Assembly: GCA_035495315.1 (NCBI GenBank)
Contig: DATJGF010000229.1
Location: 1-64,000 of the forward strand
DNA: 64,000 nucleotides
Origin: DATJGF01 sp035495315
Lineage (GTDB): Bacteria; Verrucomicrobiota; Verrucomicrobiia; Limisphaerales; UBA8199
Direction of reading: 5' to 3'
Shown here: in pieces, positions 1 to 8,492 of the stretch
Layout of the letters: the number at the start of each line of letters is the position of its first letter
How positions within the stretch are numbered: the stretch's first letter is position 1
Notes under the pieces: generated by a model
Told to the model about the DNA's origin: nothing
What the model saw: the letters and a program-made list of their open reading frames with translations, nothing else
The model's database searches: none
Translations under genes and position numbers: made by a program

Positions 1-116
1 CGATCTTGTCGAGTCTCAAAAGCCTGCTGGAGACGGGCGAATCACTGCAAGAAACCCGCCGTTGGCCGGAAGGTATGTGACGAAAAACCAAGCCAATAAT
101 GAAGTCTTTGTCGCCT

Positions 117-192
117 AGAGATTACGTCTGCGCAGAGATTAAGTCTGCCTAGAGATTACGTCGACCAGAGATTATGTCGCCCGGAGATTATT
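117..192. repeat. degenerate 16-17 bp tandem repeat, five copies
   Basis: Five copies of an agagattacgtc-like core start at 117, 134, 151, 167 and 183, so the spacing is 17, 17, 16 and 16 bp. The array runs up to the stop codon of the large minus-strand gene. A weaker sixth copy may lie near 101-114. Nothing else is recognisable in the first 190 bases. Confidence 0.75.
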
Positions 193-3100
193 CAAAAGGA
201 GCGGAGTCGGAAGGCGCGCATCGGTTGGCCAGGTTGGCCGTGGTCGGTAAATGTGACGGGGGCAAACGACAGGTAACCCGCGTACGTCAGGAATTCCCAA
301 TCGCGCAGATTCGATGAACCCTCCAGCCAGTAAGTGGTGTACGGCGCGAGGCGATTCAGGGCGGCCCGGTCTATTTCGATTTCAGCGATGGGAGTATGAT
401 CGAAGAAATCCGTCCGCACTTTGCGCACGTGCAAGATTGGCGGAATGGGCGGCTCTGGACCCACATTGAGGCTAAATGACAAAGCGTCGTTGGCAGGCTG
501 CGGGTCGGTTTGATCGGATTGTTGCACGTTGACAAATCCCGTCACGGTGCCAAGGCGAATTGGCGTGACGTAAAAACTGACCGTCGCGGACTCGCCCGGG
601 CGGAGTTGCGTGACAAAGACGTTCGGCGCAAACCAATCGTAAGTCGCGCGCGGGCCAAAATTGAACAGGCCGAGAGTCATCGAGTCGAAGGGCACGTTGA
701 CGGCGACCTTAACGCCGGTGGCAACAGCAGGACCGAGATTGCGCACCCGCACGACCACGAGGGTCGGAATGTTCAATTGCGCGACTGTCGGCGCGCTGAG
801 GAGCTGCAATTCCAGATCGGCCTGGGCCGGTTGCACGGTGAGCGTAGCGATGTTTTCCGGGAGTGGCGCCAAAGCGGTTTGGTCAAAGCGCGTGACAGCA
901 ACGCGGCGCGAGGCGGCGCCGGCCGCGCGAGCTGCGTACGTGCGTTGCCAGATGAAGTTCTGGCCCGGTTCCAAGGCCGGCAGGCGCACGAGCGAGTCGA
1001 AGATTGACGTTGCGAAATCACCGCTGACTCCGCTCACGCCGGGGCTGACGTTGAGTTCAAGGTTCGTTGAACTGGTTTCCACGAGCGTCAAGCCGGTGAC
1101 ACGATCCGGTCCTTCATTGCGGATCTCCGTCAAAAAGAAAACGAGGTCGCCGACGCTGGCGTTTGGTGGAAATATCGATTGGCGCAGCGAGACGCTGGTC
1201 GAAACGTCCACGCAGTTGATCTCGACCAGCGCGAGGTCGTTGGCGGCCTGGGCGTCAAGTTCGTCCAAGTACCCCGATTGGGCTCCGGCGGTGAGTTGGC
1301 CCGAACCGACCGTATAAGTGGATAGCCAGGAAAATATCGCTTCCTGGGGGCGAATCTCGGTCCATTCAGAAAACATCTGGGCACCGCTCTCCAGATTGGT
1401 GGGGCGGGCGTAATCGAAATAATAGCCGTACGCACCGAGCTCCGAGCCAAGCACTTGAAATCCTGCCGACTCGCCCGCGTAGATCCCAATGTGCGAGGCG
1501 ACGTGCGCTGACAAATTGGTCGAGATGATGGCGAAATTGACGAGGTCTCCGTTCTGGACATTCGTTCGATCCGGAATGACAACGGCAGCAATATCGCTGG
1601 CGACTTGCACGCCGGTGACTTGCGTCGTCGCGAGCCAGGAGGGCAGATCAGATTCCAGTAACCCGTTCGCGCCGGCAATTTTGGCAACGTATGGGATCGT
1701 CACCGGTTTCCGCAGCCGCATCGTGCGCGACATCGAGTAGGTGGCGCCGGGTTCGATGCGCGGGATGGTGCGTTCCGAAGCCGAACCGTATCGGTCATCG
1801 CCGTAGGGACCATAACTGCGGACGGTTTCGAAGGCAAAATCGGAGGCGAGCAAGTCGGTCTCACGCACAGTTACACCGACGGCTGGCTGGGCGGCGCGAT
1901 TAGTGACATTGACGATGAAGAGGGCGTATTCGCCGACGTTGACCTGCGGTTTATCGACGCTGACCGCGATTCCGAGATCGGGCGCAGGCCCAGCCAGAAC
2001 GTGCAGGAGGCTTGTTTTGACCGCGATCGGCAGCAGCAAATCCGGCCGTTCGGAAGCGATATTGATTTCTGCCCTGTTCGTGTAAACACCCGGGATCGAA
2101 GCGATGAAATGTTTGCGCAGTATCACCGTCTCGCCCGGGTCCACCACGTCGATGTAACCCGAGGCTCCCGGGCGCAAGGTACGGTCGGCGTGAATCACTT
2201 CGTCGTTTTCCGCAACCGCCAGTCCATGAGAGTCGTAGTCGACGATAAGTCCGCGCGCCGGCTGTGGCCCATCGTTGTGAACCGGAAACTCCATTATCAC
2301 AGGCTCCCCCGACTGAACCGTGATGTCCTTGGGATTGGCATCCAGGCTCAAGCCGACATCGGCGGGCAGCGTCTTGATCGGGACGTATAGCTCCGGATAA
2401 TCGGCCGCAGCCGGGATGACTTGGTCCTGATATTGAACCGTGAAGTAATTGGTGAGATCGCCCGCCGCTTTGACCGTATAGGCAAAACTTAAGTAGGTGT
2501 AGGCGTCGACCGGAAGCACGTCGCCGAACACGAATGGACCCGGCACCGGCGGCGGTGGGTGATTGGGGTCCCGATTACCGAAGAGATCGAGCCGCGGATC
2601 TTCGCTCGTGAATAGGCTTAAGCCAGTGACCGGATCCGGACCGTCGTTCCGGGCGACGTACGCGACGTTGACAGTCTCGCCGACGCGCGGATTGGCCGGA
2701 TCGGTGAAGGCGAAGAGGGTGAGGTGCGAAGACGCCGGTTGAACAATGAAATCCGAGCGCACTTCCGGCCAGGCGACACCCTGGGGCAATTGTTCCTCGA
2801 AGTAAGTGGCGTTGGCGATCAGCGTGTAGGTCCCGGTAAAGCGCACGAACATCGTACCGTTCAACTGCACTTGCGCACCCGCCGCCAGGCGCGGGATCAC
2901 GACCTTGCTGTCCAAATGCAACGGATCAAGCGACGCTACCAATGCCGCGCCCGGCGGCAGGTACGTGCGGATGGCGATTTGGGTCGCGTCGTCGGGCCCA
3001 TCGTTGCGAACGGTGAGCTGGACGGGAAGGGCTCCGCCCACTTTGGCGGTGGCCGGGTTGATCGTCATGGCGAGGCTCAGCTTGGCATGGGCGGCGCGTG

Positions 3101-3797
3101 GATGCGTAGTTAGCACCGCCAGGTTGCTGACCGGATCGGTGTCCGTTTGGTCCATCTCCTGGATCACTGCGATGTCCAACACGTTCGCGTCGGGCAAGGT
3201 CGCGCGGGATCGCGTGTGGACTTCGGCGGACGCACCGGGATCAAGCTGCGGCAGTTTCCACAACGTGCCGACGACTTGATACTGGATTGCACCCTGCGCG
3301 GTCTGCGCGTCTTCCAGCACCAGTCCCGGCAAGGAACCGAATCCAACCGTGACATCTGTCGCGGCCTCGGTGCCAATATTGCGCAAGGTGATCACGCCAT
3401 TGACCAGGCCGCCAACCAGCGGGCTGGGGTCATCGCTGACCATAGACAGCGCCAGATCCGTAGAGGTGGGTGATGCGGTAAATGACACTGCAGGAGGATT
3501 TGCAGGATCGGGAATCGTGAATTGTGGCGGCTCAAATCGAAATCCCGAACGCGAGGGCGTGATAGTAATTGCGCCCGCAACGGGGAGATTGAGGAAGGTT
3601 GCGCGGCCCGTAGCATCTGTGACCCCTTGGAGGTTTACCGCGCCGGCCAATTGCAGAGTTACGCCCGGCAAGGGCCGCAGGTCCCGGCGCGTGACGGTCA
3701 CAATCGCGTCACTTGCAGCAGCCGTGACCGGAAGACTGGCCGAGGCAACAATGAAGACACAGCAAAAAAATAGAACACGTTTGAATGACCTAACCAT
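192..3797 (-). CDS. large secreted protein with about eight DUF11/CARDB-like repeats
   Basis: A protein of about 1200 residues. It opens with a signal peptide (basic MVRSFKR, then a hydrophobic run ending near TAAAS), followed by a carboxypeptidase-regulatory-like beta domain at about residues 30-107. About eight Ig-like repeats of roughly 115 residues follow, each built around a motif such as VRNDGPDxATG, typical of DUF11/CARDB domains. The last 70 residues contain YWLEGSSNLRDWEFL, which resembles the small beta domain that ends many verrucomicrobial secreted proteins. The expected role is cell-surface or extracellular, structural or adhesive. The frame stays open to 3824, where another ATG lies; 3797 is preferred because it gives a normal signal peptide. 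No enzyme motif was seen. Confidence 0.85.
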   Translation of the reverse strand: MVRSFKRVLFFCCVFIVASASLPVTAAASDAIVTVTRRDLRPLPGVTLQLAGAVNLQGVTDATGRATFLNLPVAGAITITPSRSGFRFEPPQFTIPDPANPPAVSFTASPTSTDLALSMVSDDPSPLVGGLVNGVITLRNIGTEAATDVTVGFGSLPGLVLEDAQTAQGAIQYQVVGTLWKLPQLDPGASAEVHTRSRATLPDANVLDIAVIQEMDQTDTDPVSNLAVLTTHPRAAHAKLSLAMTINPATAKVGGALPVQLTVRNDGPDDATQIAIRTYLPPGAALVASLDPLHLDSKVVIPRLAAGAQVQLNGTMFVRFTGTYTLIANATYFEEQLPQGVAWPEVRSDFIVQPASSHLTLFAFTDPANPRVGETVNVAYVARNDGPDPVTGLSLFTSEDPRLDLFGNRDPNHPPPPVPGPFVFGDVLPVDAYTYLSFAYTVKAAGDLTNYFTVQYQDQVIPAAADYPELYVPIKTLPADVGLSLDANPKDITVQSGEPVIMEFPVHNDGPQPARGLIVDYDSHGLAVAENDEVIHADRTLRPGASGYIDVVDPGETVILRKHFIASIPGVYTNRAEINIASERPDLLLPIAVKTSLLHVLAGPAPDLGIAVSVDKPQVNVGEYALFIVNVTNRAAQPAVGVTVRETDLLASDFAFETVRSYGPYGDDRYGSASERTIPRIEPGATYSMSRTMRLRKPVTIPYVAKIAGANGLLESDLPSWLATTQVTGVQVASDIAAVVIPDRTNVQNGDLVNFAIISTNLSAHVASHIGIYAGESAGFQVLGSELGAYGYYFDYARPTNLESGAQMFSEWTEIRPQEAIFSWLSTYTVGSGQLTAGAQSGYLDELDAQAANDLALVEINCVDVSTSVSLRQSIFPPNASVGDLVFFLTEIRNEGPDRVTGLTLVETSSTNLELNVSPGVSGVSGDFATSIFDSLVRLPALEPGQNFIWQRTYAARAAGAASRRVAVTRFDQTALAPLPENIATLTVQPAQADLELQLLSAPTVAQLNIPTLVVVRVRNLGPAVATGVKVAVNVPFDSMTLGLFNFGPRATYDWFAPNVFVTQLRPGESATVSFYVTPIRLGTVTGFVNVQQSDQTDPQPANDALSFSLNVGPEPPIPPILHVRKVRTDFFDHTPIAEIEIDRAALNRLAPYTTYWLEGSSNLRDWEFLTYAGYLSFAPVTFTDHGQPGQPMRAFRLRSF

Positions 3798-3938
3798 ATC
3801 AGACGAAGGTGCGATGCCTTTCATAACTGATGAGGGGAACTGATCGGGTACAGATTATCTCCCAGGGTCTTCCTCTGGCAAGGTAAAACATCACAGGTCT
3901 TGATCGGCCATTGCCCAAACGTTTTTCCGGGAAAACCT

Positions 3939-4043
3939 TTTTGGAAGGCCGAACTCCGCGAAGCTCCGCGAGGGCCAAACATCTCCTGTTGCCTTTAGCG
4001 GCGGTTTTTGGAGCCTCGCCGGAGCTTGGCCTTCCAAAAAACG
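3939..4043. repeat. interspersed palindromic repeat, copy 1
   Basis: The arms tttggaaggccgaactccg and ggagcttggccttccaaa are imperfect reverse complements around a core containing aaacatctcctgttg. The whole unit aligns with 5023-5128, which sits on the other side of the next gene. Open frames across 3891-4241 are by-products of this element. The rest of 3798-4266 shows no gene. Confidence 0.7.
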
Positions 4044-4266
4044 CTTGAAGGTCGTCACCTTATCCCAAACGCGTAACCTCACTCCTTTTATCCCGAATGG
4101 CCCACCATCGCTCCTTATCCGGAAGAAGGGAAACCATAACTCAGCCCAGGGTTGCGAGGAACGAGCTACCCTCGGGTCAGAGTACCGAGAATGCCCCAAC
4201 CCTGAACGGGTTGCATCAAGCCACAAACCCAAACGGTTCAAGGCATCTGCAAACCTGCGCGTTTTG

Positions 4267-4971
4267 TTATCCCAAAACTACTGCTCCCGCGGCGACCCCC
4301 GTTTGCTCAATAGCCTGGATCCGTTCCTGCAGTCGGGTAAAGCATTCCGGACACATCCCATGGGTGAAAGACGCGTCCGAATGTTGCATGAGGTAAGTTT
4401 CAATGTCCGGCCAGTTACCCGCTTCGTCTCTAACTTTCTTGCAGTAACAGCAAATTGCCAATTGCCCGGTGAGTGTTTTGACACTCGCCAGCACTTCCCG
4501 GAATCGTTGGAGCAACCGTACCCGTTCCTGCTCCGCGCGAAATCTCTGGAGACTCATCTCGACCGATATGCGCAGGTCAGCCGTTCGGTACGGCTTCAAA
4601 ATATAACCATAAGGTTCGGTGCGTTGGGCGCGCTCGAGGACCGGCCCGTCACAATACCCGCTGACGTATATCAGCGGCACCCGCAGCTTGCGGATTTGCT
4701 CGCCGGCCTGGATCCCGTCCATCTCGCCTCGGAGCTGAATGTCCATCAACACCAGGTCGGGCCTCAGCTTTTCAGCCAGGGTAACTGCCTGTTCAGCGTA
4801 TTGTGTTATTCCGACGACCTCGTAATCGAGACTCTCAAGCCTGCACTTGAGCTCCTGCGCCACGATGGCATCATCTTCGGCGACAAGAATTTGCGCCTTG
4901 CCAAACTGTCGAGCCTGCGGCTCAATCAGTTCGTCCTCTAAACACACCCCGCCACTGCCTGCACTATTCAT
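4267..4971 (-). CDS. response regulator with C-terminal double-CxxC motif
   Basis: A 234-aa protein. The receiver domain covers about residues 26-140, with the acidic pocket E32-D33-D34, phospho-acceptor D77 (LMDIQL) and K126 (YILKPY). A short coiled stretch follows (about 140-165). The tail contains C174-x2-C177 and H204-G-x-C207-x2-C210 around KKVRDEAGNWPDIETYL. That Cys-rich tail resembles a segment found at the end of many PAS/receiver sensor proteins; its function is not known, and metal binding is an inference. There is no HTH, GGDEF or other output domain. The gene stands alone between two copies of a palindromic repeat, with no partner kinase beside it. Confidence 0.85.
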   Translation of the reverse strand: MNSAGSGGVCLEDELIEPQARQFGKAQILVAEDDAIVAQELKCRLESLDYEVVGITQYAEQAVTLAEKLRPDLVLMDIQLRGEMDGIQAGEQIRKLRVPLIYVSGYCDGPVLERAQRTEPYGYILKPYRTADLRISVEMSLQRFRAEQERVRLLQRFREVLASVKTLTGQLAICCYCKKVRDEAGNWPDIETYLMQHSDASFTHGMCPECFTRLQERIQAIEQTGVAAGAVVLG

Positions 4972-5022
4972 TCCAATGAGAAAAGCAGCCCTTGTGCCAT
5001 CTTTTAGGACATAATCTCAGGC

Positions 5023-5128
5023 GGTCGAAAGGCCGGGCTCCCGTCAAGCTCCCGTGAGGCCCAAACACATCTCTATTGGTTCATAGCCCGGATTTTGGAG
5101 GGCTCGCGGAGCTCGGCGTTCCGAAAAG
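5023..5128. repeat. interspersed palindromic repeat, copy 2
   Basis: It aligns along its length with 3939-4043: cgaaaggccgggctcccgt on the left, a core with aaacacatctctattgg, and ggagctcggcgttccgaaa on the right. By eye the two copies are roughly two-thirds identical. It ends about 45 bp before the sigma factor start. Confidence 0.7.
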
Positions 5129-5173
5129 TTTGGGCAACGTCCGAATTTGGTTTGGGCGGTGTATCATGAGTAG

Positions 5174-6676
5174 ATGGCAGACGACAGCGACAAAACTCTG
5201 ATTCGTGCATACGTGCGGGATCATTGCGAATCCTCGTTTAGTGAGCTGGTGCATCGCCATATTGACCTCGTCTACTCGACCGCCCTCCGGGTGCTCCGTG
5301 ACGCGAACCTCGCCCAGGATGTGACGCAACGTGTGTTCCTTACTTTGGCTCGGCATTCGGCAAAATTGCAGGAACGCGTGTCGCTCACGGGTTGGCTTCA
5401 TGAGACCTCCCGCAATCTTGCGATTAACACCGTCCGAAGTGAGGAACGCCGTCGCCGACGTGAACAGGAGGCCGCCTCCATGAAACATCTCGACGCCAAT
5501 GACTCGGAAATACTCTGGCAGCAACTGGCGCCGCTCCTGGACGAAGCGCTGGCGCAATTAAGTGTGGTTGAACGCGATGTGCTCCTCTGGCGCTATTTCG
5601 AGCGGCGTACAGCAGGCCAAATCGGTGAACGGCTCGGGCTGTCAGCCGAGGCGGCACAGAAACGGATCGCCCGCTCCCTGGACCGGCTACGGGGCATCCT
5701 GGCGGACCGCGGCCTGACAGCATCGACGGTGAGCATCGCTGGGCTGGTGTCCGCGCATGCGGTTCAATCCGCTCCGGTGGGACTGGCGGCCACCGCAATT
5801 GCCGCGGCCAACGCTGTCAGCGTAGCGATCCCAGCGACCTCAACTCTGCAAATTCTTATGGCATCTACCAAAGCAAAAATCGGACTCGCGGCCGTGTTGG
5901 CGGCGAGTGTTACCACCCCGCTGGTCCTGCAACACCAGGCCAACAGCCGCCTTCGAGATGAACTCGCGCGGTTACAGGCTGAACGTGCAGCGTCCCCGCC
6001 AACACAAGCGGCCTCCACCGATACCGCCGAATTGGAACGGCTCCGCTCCGGAGAACAGGAGTTGTTGCGATTGCGCGGGGAGGTGACGCAGCTGCGGCGC
6101 CAGCTCGCGGGTCAATCGAAACCGGTCAGGGCGGGCGGTGATGGACGAGACAAGGTGGATGATCGCCGCGCATTCGAGTTGGAAAACGCCAGAACGCTGC
6201 TGGCGAAAGCGCCGGAGATTCCAATGGTGCGCTCGAACCAATTCAGGAATGCCGGTTATGCGACGGCTATCGATTCATTTCACACGTTGAATTGGGCCGC
6301 AGCCAACAAGCAAACGAACGCGATGCTCAACGCTGTCGGCCTGGAACCCGACGCGCGGACACGCGCCAACGAACTGTTTGCGCAAATGCCGCAAGAAATT
6401 CGGCAACGGTATGGCACGGTCGACGCGCTGTTGGTGGATTGGGCAATGAACCTGTCGGAAGCCCCGGAGGGTTATCGTGTTTTGGCCCAACGCGAGGACA
6501 GCCCGGACGCGGCAACTCTGACGGTCCAGTTTCAATATCCGAACTCGCGGGTGCGCGAAAACGAGGTTTCATTCTACCGCGATCAGGACGGGGCCTGGCG
6601 CCGGGCGATGCCGGCAGGCATCATGGAGAAACTGCCGCACATCGTCAGCTCAGCGCAATCGCCTTCAGGTAAGTGA
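5174..6676 (+). CDS. ECF sigma-70 factor fused to a membrane-anchored C-terminal region
   Basis: A 500-aa protein. Residues 1-175 are an ECF sigma factor. Region 2 contains AQDVTQRVFLTLARH and WLHETSRNLAINTVR; region 4 contains LPxLxxRDVLLWRYFE-like sequence and the helix-turn-helix GERLGLSAEAAQKRIARSLDRLR. Normal ECF factors end there. Here about 325 more residues follow: an Ala-rich hydrophobic stretch (about 190-220), a probable transmembrane helix (about 235-252), a coiled coil (about 255-310) and a globular C-terminal domain of unknown function. Extended ECF factors of this kind are common in Verrucomicrobiota and Planctomycetota. The anchor may let the sigma factor be its own envelope sensor, which is inference. 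No separate anti-sigma gene lies nearby. Confidence 0.85.
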   Translation: MADDSDKTLIRAYVRDHCESSFSELVHRHIDLVYSTALRVLRDANLAQDVTQRVFLTLARHSAKLQERVSLTGWLHETSRNLAINTVRSEERRRRREQEAASMKHLDANDSEILWQQLAPLLDEALAQLSVVERDVLLWRYFERRTAGQIGERLGLSAEAAQKRIARSLDRLRGILADRGLTASTVSIAGLVSAHAVQSAPVGLAATAIAAANAVSVAIPATSTLQILMASTKAKIGLAAVLAASVTTPLVLQHQANSRLRDELARLQAERAASPPTQAASTDTAELERLRSGEQELLRLRGEVTQLRRQLAGQSKPVRAGGDGRDKVDDRRAFELENARTLLAKAPEIPMVRSNQFRNAGYATAIDSFHTLNWAAANKQTNAMLNAVGLEPDARTRANELFAQMPQEIRQRYGTVDALLVDWAMNLSEAPEGYRVLAQREDSPDAATLTVQFQYPNSRVRENEVSFYRDQDGAWRRAMPAGIMEKLPHIVSSAQSPSGK

Positions 6677-6700
6677 GCGACGGTGGTGTTATCTGAACTT

Positions 6701-6787
6701 TGTAGGTAGACGATGTAAGGAGACTTTGATCAAGCGAGGCGAGCGGAAAATCGAATGGATCAGAGTCTCCTTGCGTCGTCTCCTACA
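6701..6787. repeat. 87-bp inverted-repeat element
   Basis: Two arms of about 30 bp (tgtaggtagacgatgtaagg... and ...ccttgcgtcgtctcctaca) are near-perfect reverse complements around a 27-bp centre. It lies between convergent genes, so it could act as a terminator, but there is no T-run and the arms are long for that. A small mobile (MITE-like) element is equally possible. Confidence 0.75.
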
Positions 6788-6810
6788 GTTGTGATCTTAA
6801 TGTGCATACG

Positions 6811-7209
6811 CTATGACGTCTTAGGTTTACGATGGCAGATTTCGAGGCGGTTTCCGCAGGGGTCTTCGAAAAACAACGCATAGTAGCCGGGACTTTCGCC
6901 ATCGCCAGGCCCTTCGATGTTGCAGCCCCCGGCGCGGCGCACAATTTCAGCCAGTCGATCCACCTCGGTCGTGCTCTCGGCCCAAAATGCGATGCGGGTC
7001 TCATTCGCCACGTGGCTCGGCGATTCGGTGATGCCGAAGAACTCGCCTGGGCTTGACCGGCCTTCGGCTTCGAACTGAAACCAGGTTTCGTCACTGACGT
7101 CTTTGATGAATCCCAGCGCGGGTAACAAGATATTATAGAATGGGCGCGCGATCGTGAGGCTTGAGACGCGCAAATCAATGTGGTCCAGACAGCGTGAGTT
7201 TGTTGGCAT
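6811..7209 (-). CDS. VOC family protein (glyoxalase/bleomycin-resistance fold)
   Basis: A 132-aa protein. It opens with CLDHIDLRVSSLTIARPFY and ends with FFEDPCGNRLEICHRK, the paired beta-alpha-beta-beta-beta motifs of the vicinal oxygen chelate fold. The H near the N-terminus and the E of LEIC are the usual metal ligands. These enzymes act on varied small substrates, and the sequence does not allow one to be named. It is a single gene, convergent with the sigma factor gene across an inverted repeat. Confidence 0.85.
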   Translation of the reverse strand: MPTNSRCLDHIDLRVSSLTIARPFYNILLPALGFIKDVSDETWFQFEAEGRSSPGEFFGITESPSHVANETRIAFWAESTTEVDRLAEIVRRAGGCNIEGPGDGESPGYYALFFEDPCGNRLEICHRKPKTS

Positions 7210-7376
7210 GGGTAAATGTGAGACAAGGGGCAGCTTCTCGCAAGCGGGGCAAGCTGCGTGCGATTGAGTGGCTCACTGGAATGCCCGCGCGGATCAGCTC
7301 GCGGGAGACAGCGCAACTTCATTGCGCTTTTTGGCCGCCTCCCGGAAACGACAAATCGCTCAAATTCACCGAATGC

Positions 7377-8183
7377 TCACGAGCCGCCCACGTCTGGCTT
7401 CAACCAAGGCGAGAGACTCCAATACCACGACAAAGGTTTCGGGCTGGCGACATGGCTGTCGATGAAAAGGACGGCGCTGCGCCCGGTGTGGCGTGGCATC
7501 GGGCCGCCCCAATTTGGGTCATCCCCGCTGACGCCGCCGGTGTTAGGGGCATCATTGCCCGGGTCGTGAAGGATCCAGCAGCCGGGCTTTTCCGGCGTGG
7601 TGTCGGTCACGCATTTGAGCGGGTCCGTCGTGTTCACCGGTTTGCTGCCACCGTCGGTTATGTACGCGACACTGGAAGGTTTAGTGACAGCGCCGCGCAC
7701 TCCCGGCCATTTTGAGTACGGCCAGGGTGAAAAATCGCAACCACCGATGCGGAAGTTTATCCCGTAGTTGGAAATTCCCATATCATCCGGTCCGGTGGGG
7801 TACTCCTGCATGAATTCCTTAAACTTTTGCGTGCGCACAGGACAAAGAAGGAGATTCGTCGTCTTTTGGTAGGGCAGCAGGAAATCAAACCAGGCGCGGC
7901 GGCCGCCGGCCAGGGTCGAGGAATTGTCGCCCGTGACCTGGAAGGTCAAGCAGTACCTGCCAGCAAAATCATCGGCATACATGTGGCAGGCCAGGCCCAA
8001 TTGGCGCAGGTTGTTGACACACGCAGTCGCCTGCCCTTTTTTCTTCGCCTTCGAAAGCGCCGGCAACAACATCCCCGCGAGAATGGCGATGATCGCAATC
8101 ACCACGAGGAGCTCAATCAGCGTAAACCCAAGAGCGCCACACCGCTCACGCAACCTGGACCGGGATCGGCTTCGTGTAGTCAT
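7377..8183 (-). CDS. prepilin-type N-terminal methylation protein (pseudopilin, DUF1559-like)
   Basis: A 268-aa protein. The basic leader MTTRSRSRSRLRERCGALG is followed by FTLIELLVVIAIIAILAGM, the prepilin peptidase cleavage and methylation site (cut expected after G). Then comes the conserved ALSKAKKKGQATACVNNLRQLGLACHMYAxD segment. Near the C-terminus, PRHTGRSAVLFIDSHV corresponds to the H-x9-DG tail motif of PVC pseudopilins, with DS in place of DG. Such proteins occur in dozens of copies in Verrucomicrobiota genomes and are exported by a type II/IV pilus-like system. The frame is open 46 residues further upstream, but that part is translated from an inverted repeat. The start at 8183 follows GGAAAT. 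Confidence 0.92.
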   Translation of the reverse strand: MTTRSRSRSRLRERCGALGFTLIELLVVIAIIAILAGMLLPALSKAKKKGQATACVNNLRQLGLACHMYADDFAGRYCLTFQVTGDNSSTLAGGRRAWFDFLLPYQKTTNLLLCPVRTQKFKEFMQEYPTGPDDMGISNYGINFRIGGCDFSPWPYSKWPGVRGAVTKPSSVAYITDGGSKPVNTTDPLKCVTDTTPEKPGCWILHDPGNDAPNTGGVSGDDPNWGGPMPRHTGRSAVLFIDSHVASPKPLSWYWSLSPWLKPDVGGS

Positions 8184-8268
8184 ACTATTTCCATGAACCT
8201 GGGATCGGGATGGATTCTCACACTGTTTTGTCGCTTGTGCAAACCTCTTTTGGGCATGTCTTGGTTTT

Positions 8269-8431
8269 CGGGTGCATTCCGACACTGCCCCGGAGCGCGA
8301 GCCGTCCCTGGCTCGCAGCAATTCGGCACCAGTACTGACGTTAAAACACCTCCCGACCCTCGGTGCTTTCGAGCCCGCTGCGAGCCAAGGACGGCTCGTG
8401 CTCCAGGGGCAGCAGTGTCGGAATGCACCCG
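8269..8431. repeat. 163-bp inverted-repeat element (MITE-like)
   Basis: Arms of about 50 bp pair almost throughout. The left arm begins cgggtgcattccgacactg and continues through gcgagccgtccctggctcgcag; the right arm is its near reverse complement and ends at 8431. The centre, around agtactgacgttaaaaca, is unpaired. It fills the space between two divergent genes and creates false N-terminal extensions of both. Confidence 0.85.
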
Positions 8432-8492
8432 GGACGAGCCGCAGGATATCTTTCCAGTTGTGTCTACCGACGCCCCGACGCTAGCCTCGCTT

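Noticed and set aside
117..192. Possible CRISPR array
   Set aside because: The units are 16-17 bp with no variable spacers, and no cas genes are present.
3891..4241. A 116-codon open frame on the minus strand
   Set aside because: It is made mostly of the palindromic repeat and matches no family.
8269..8431. Insertion sequence
   Set aside because: The element is too short for a transposase and contains no open frame of its own.
7827..8492. Long N-terminal extension of the GYF-domain protein
   Set aside because: It crosses the inverted repeat and the opposite pseudopilin gene; the GYF domain starts at the chosen ATG.
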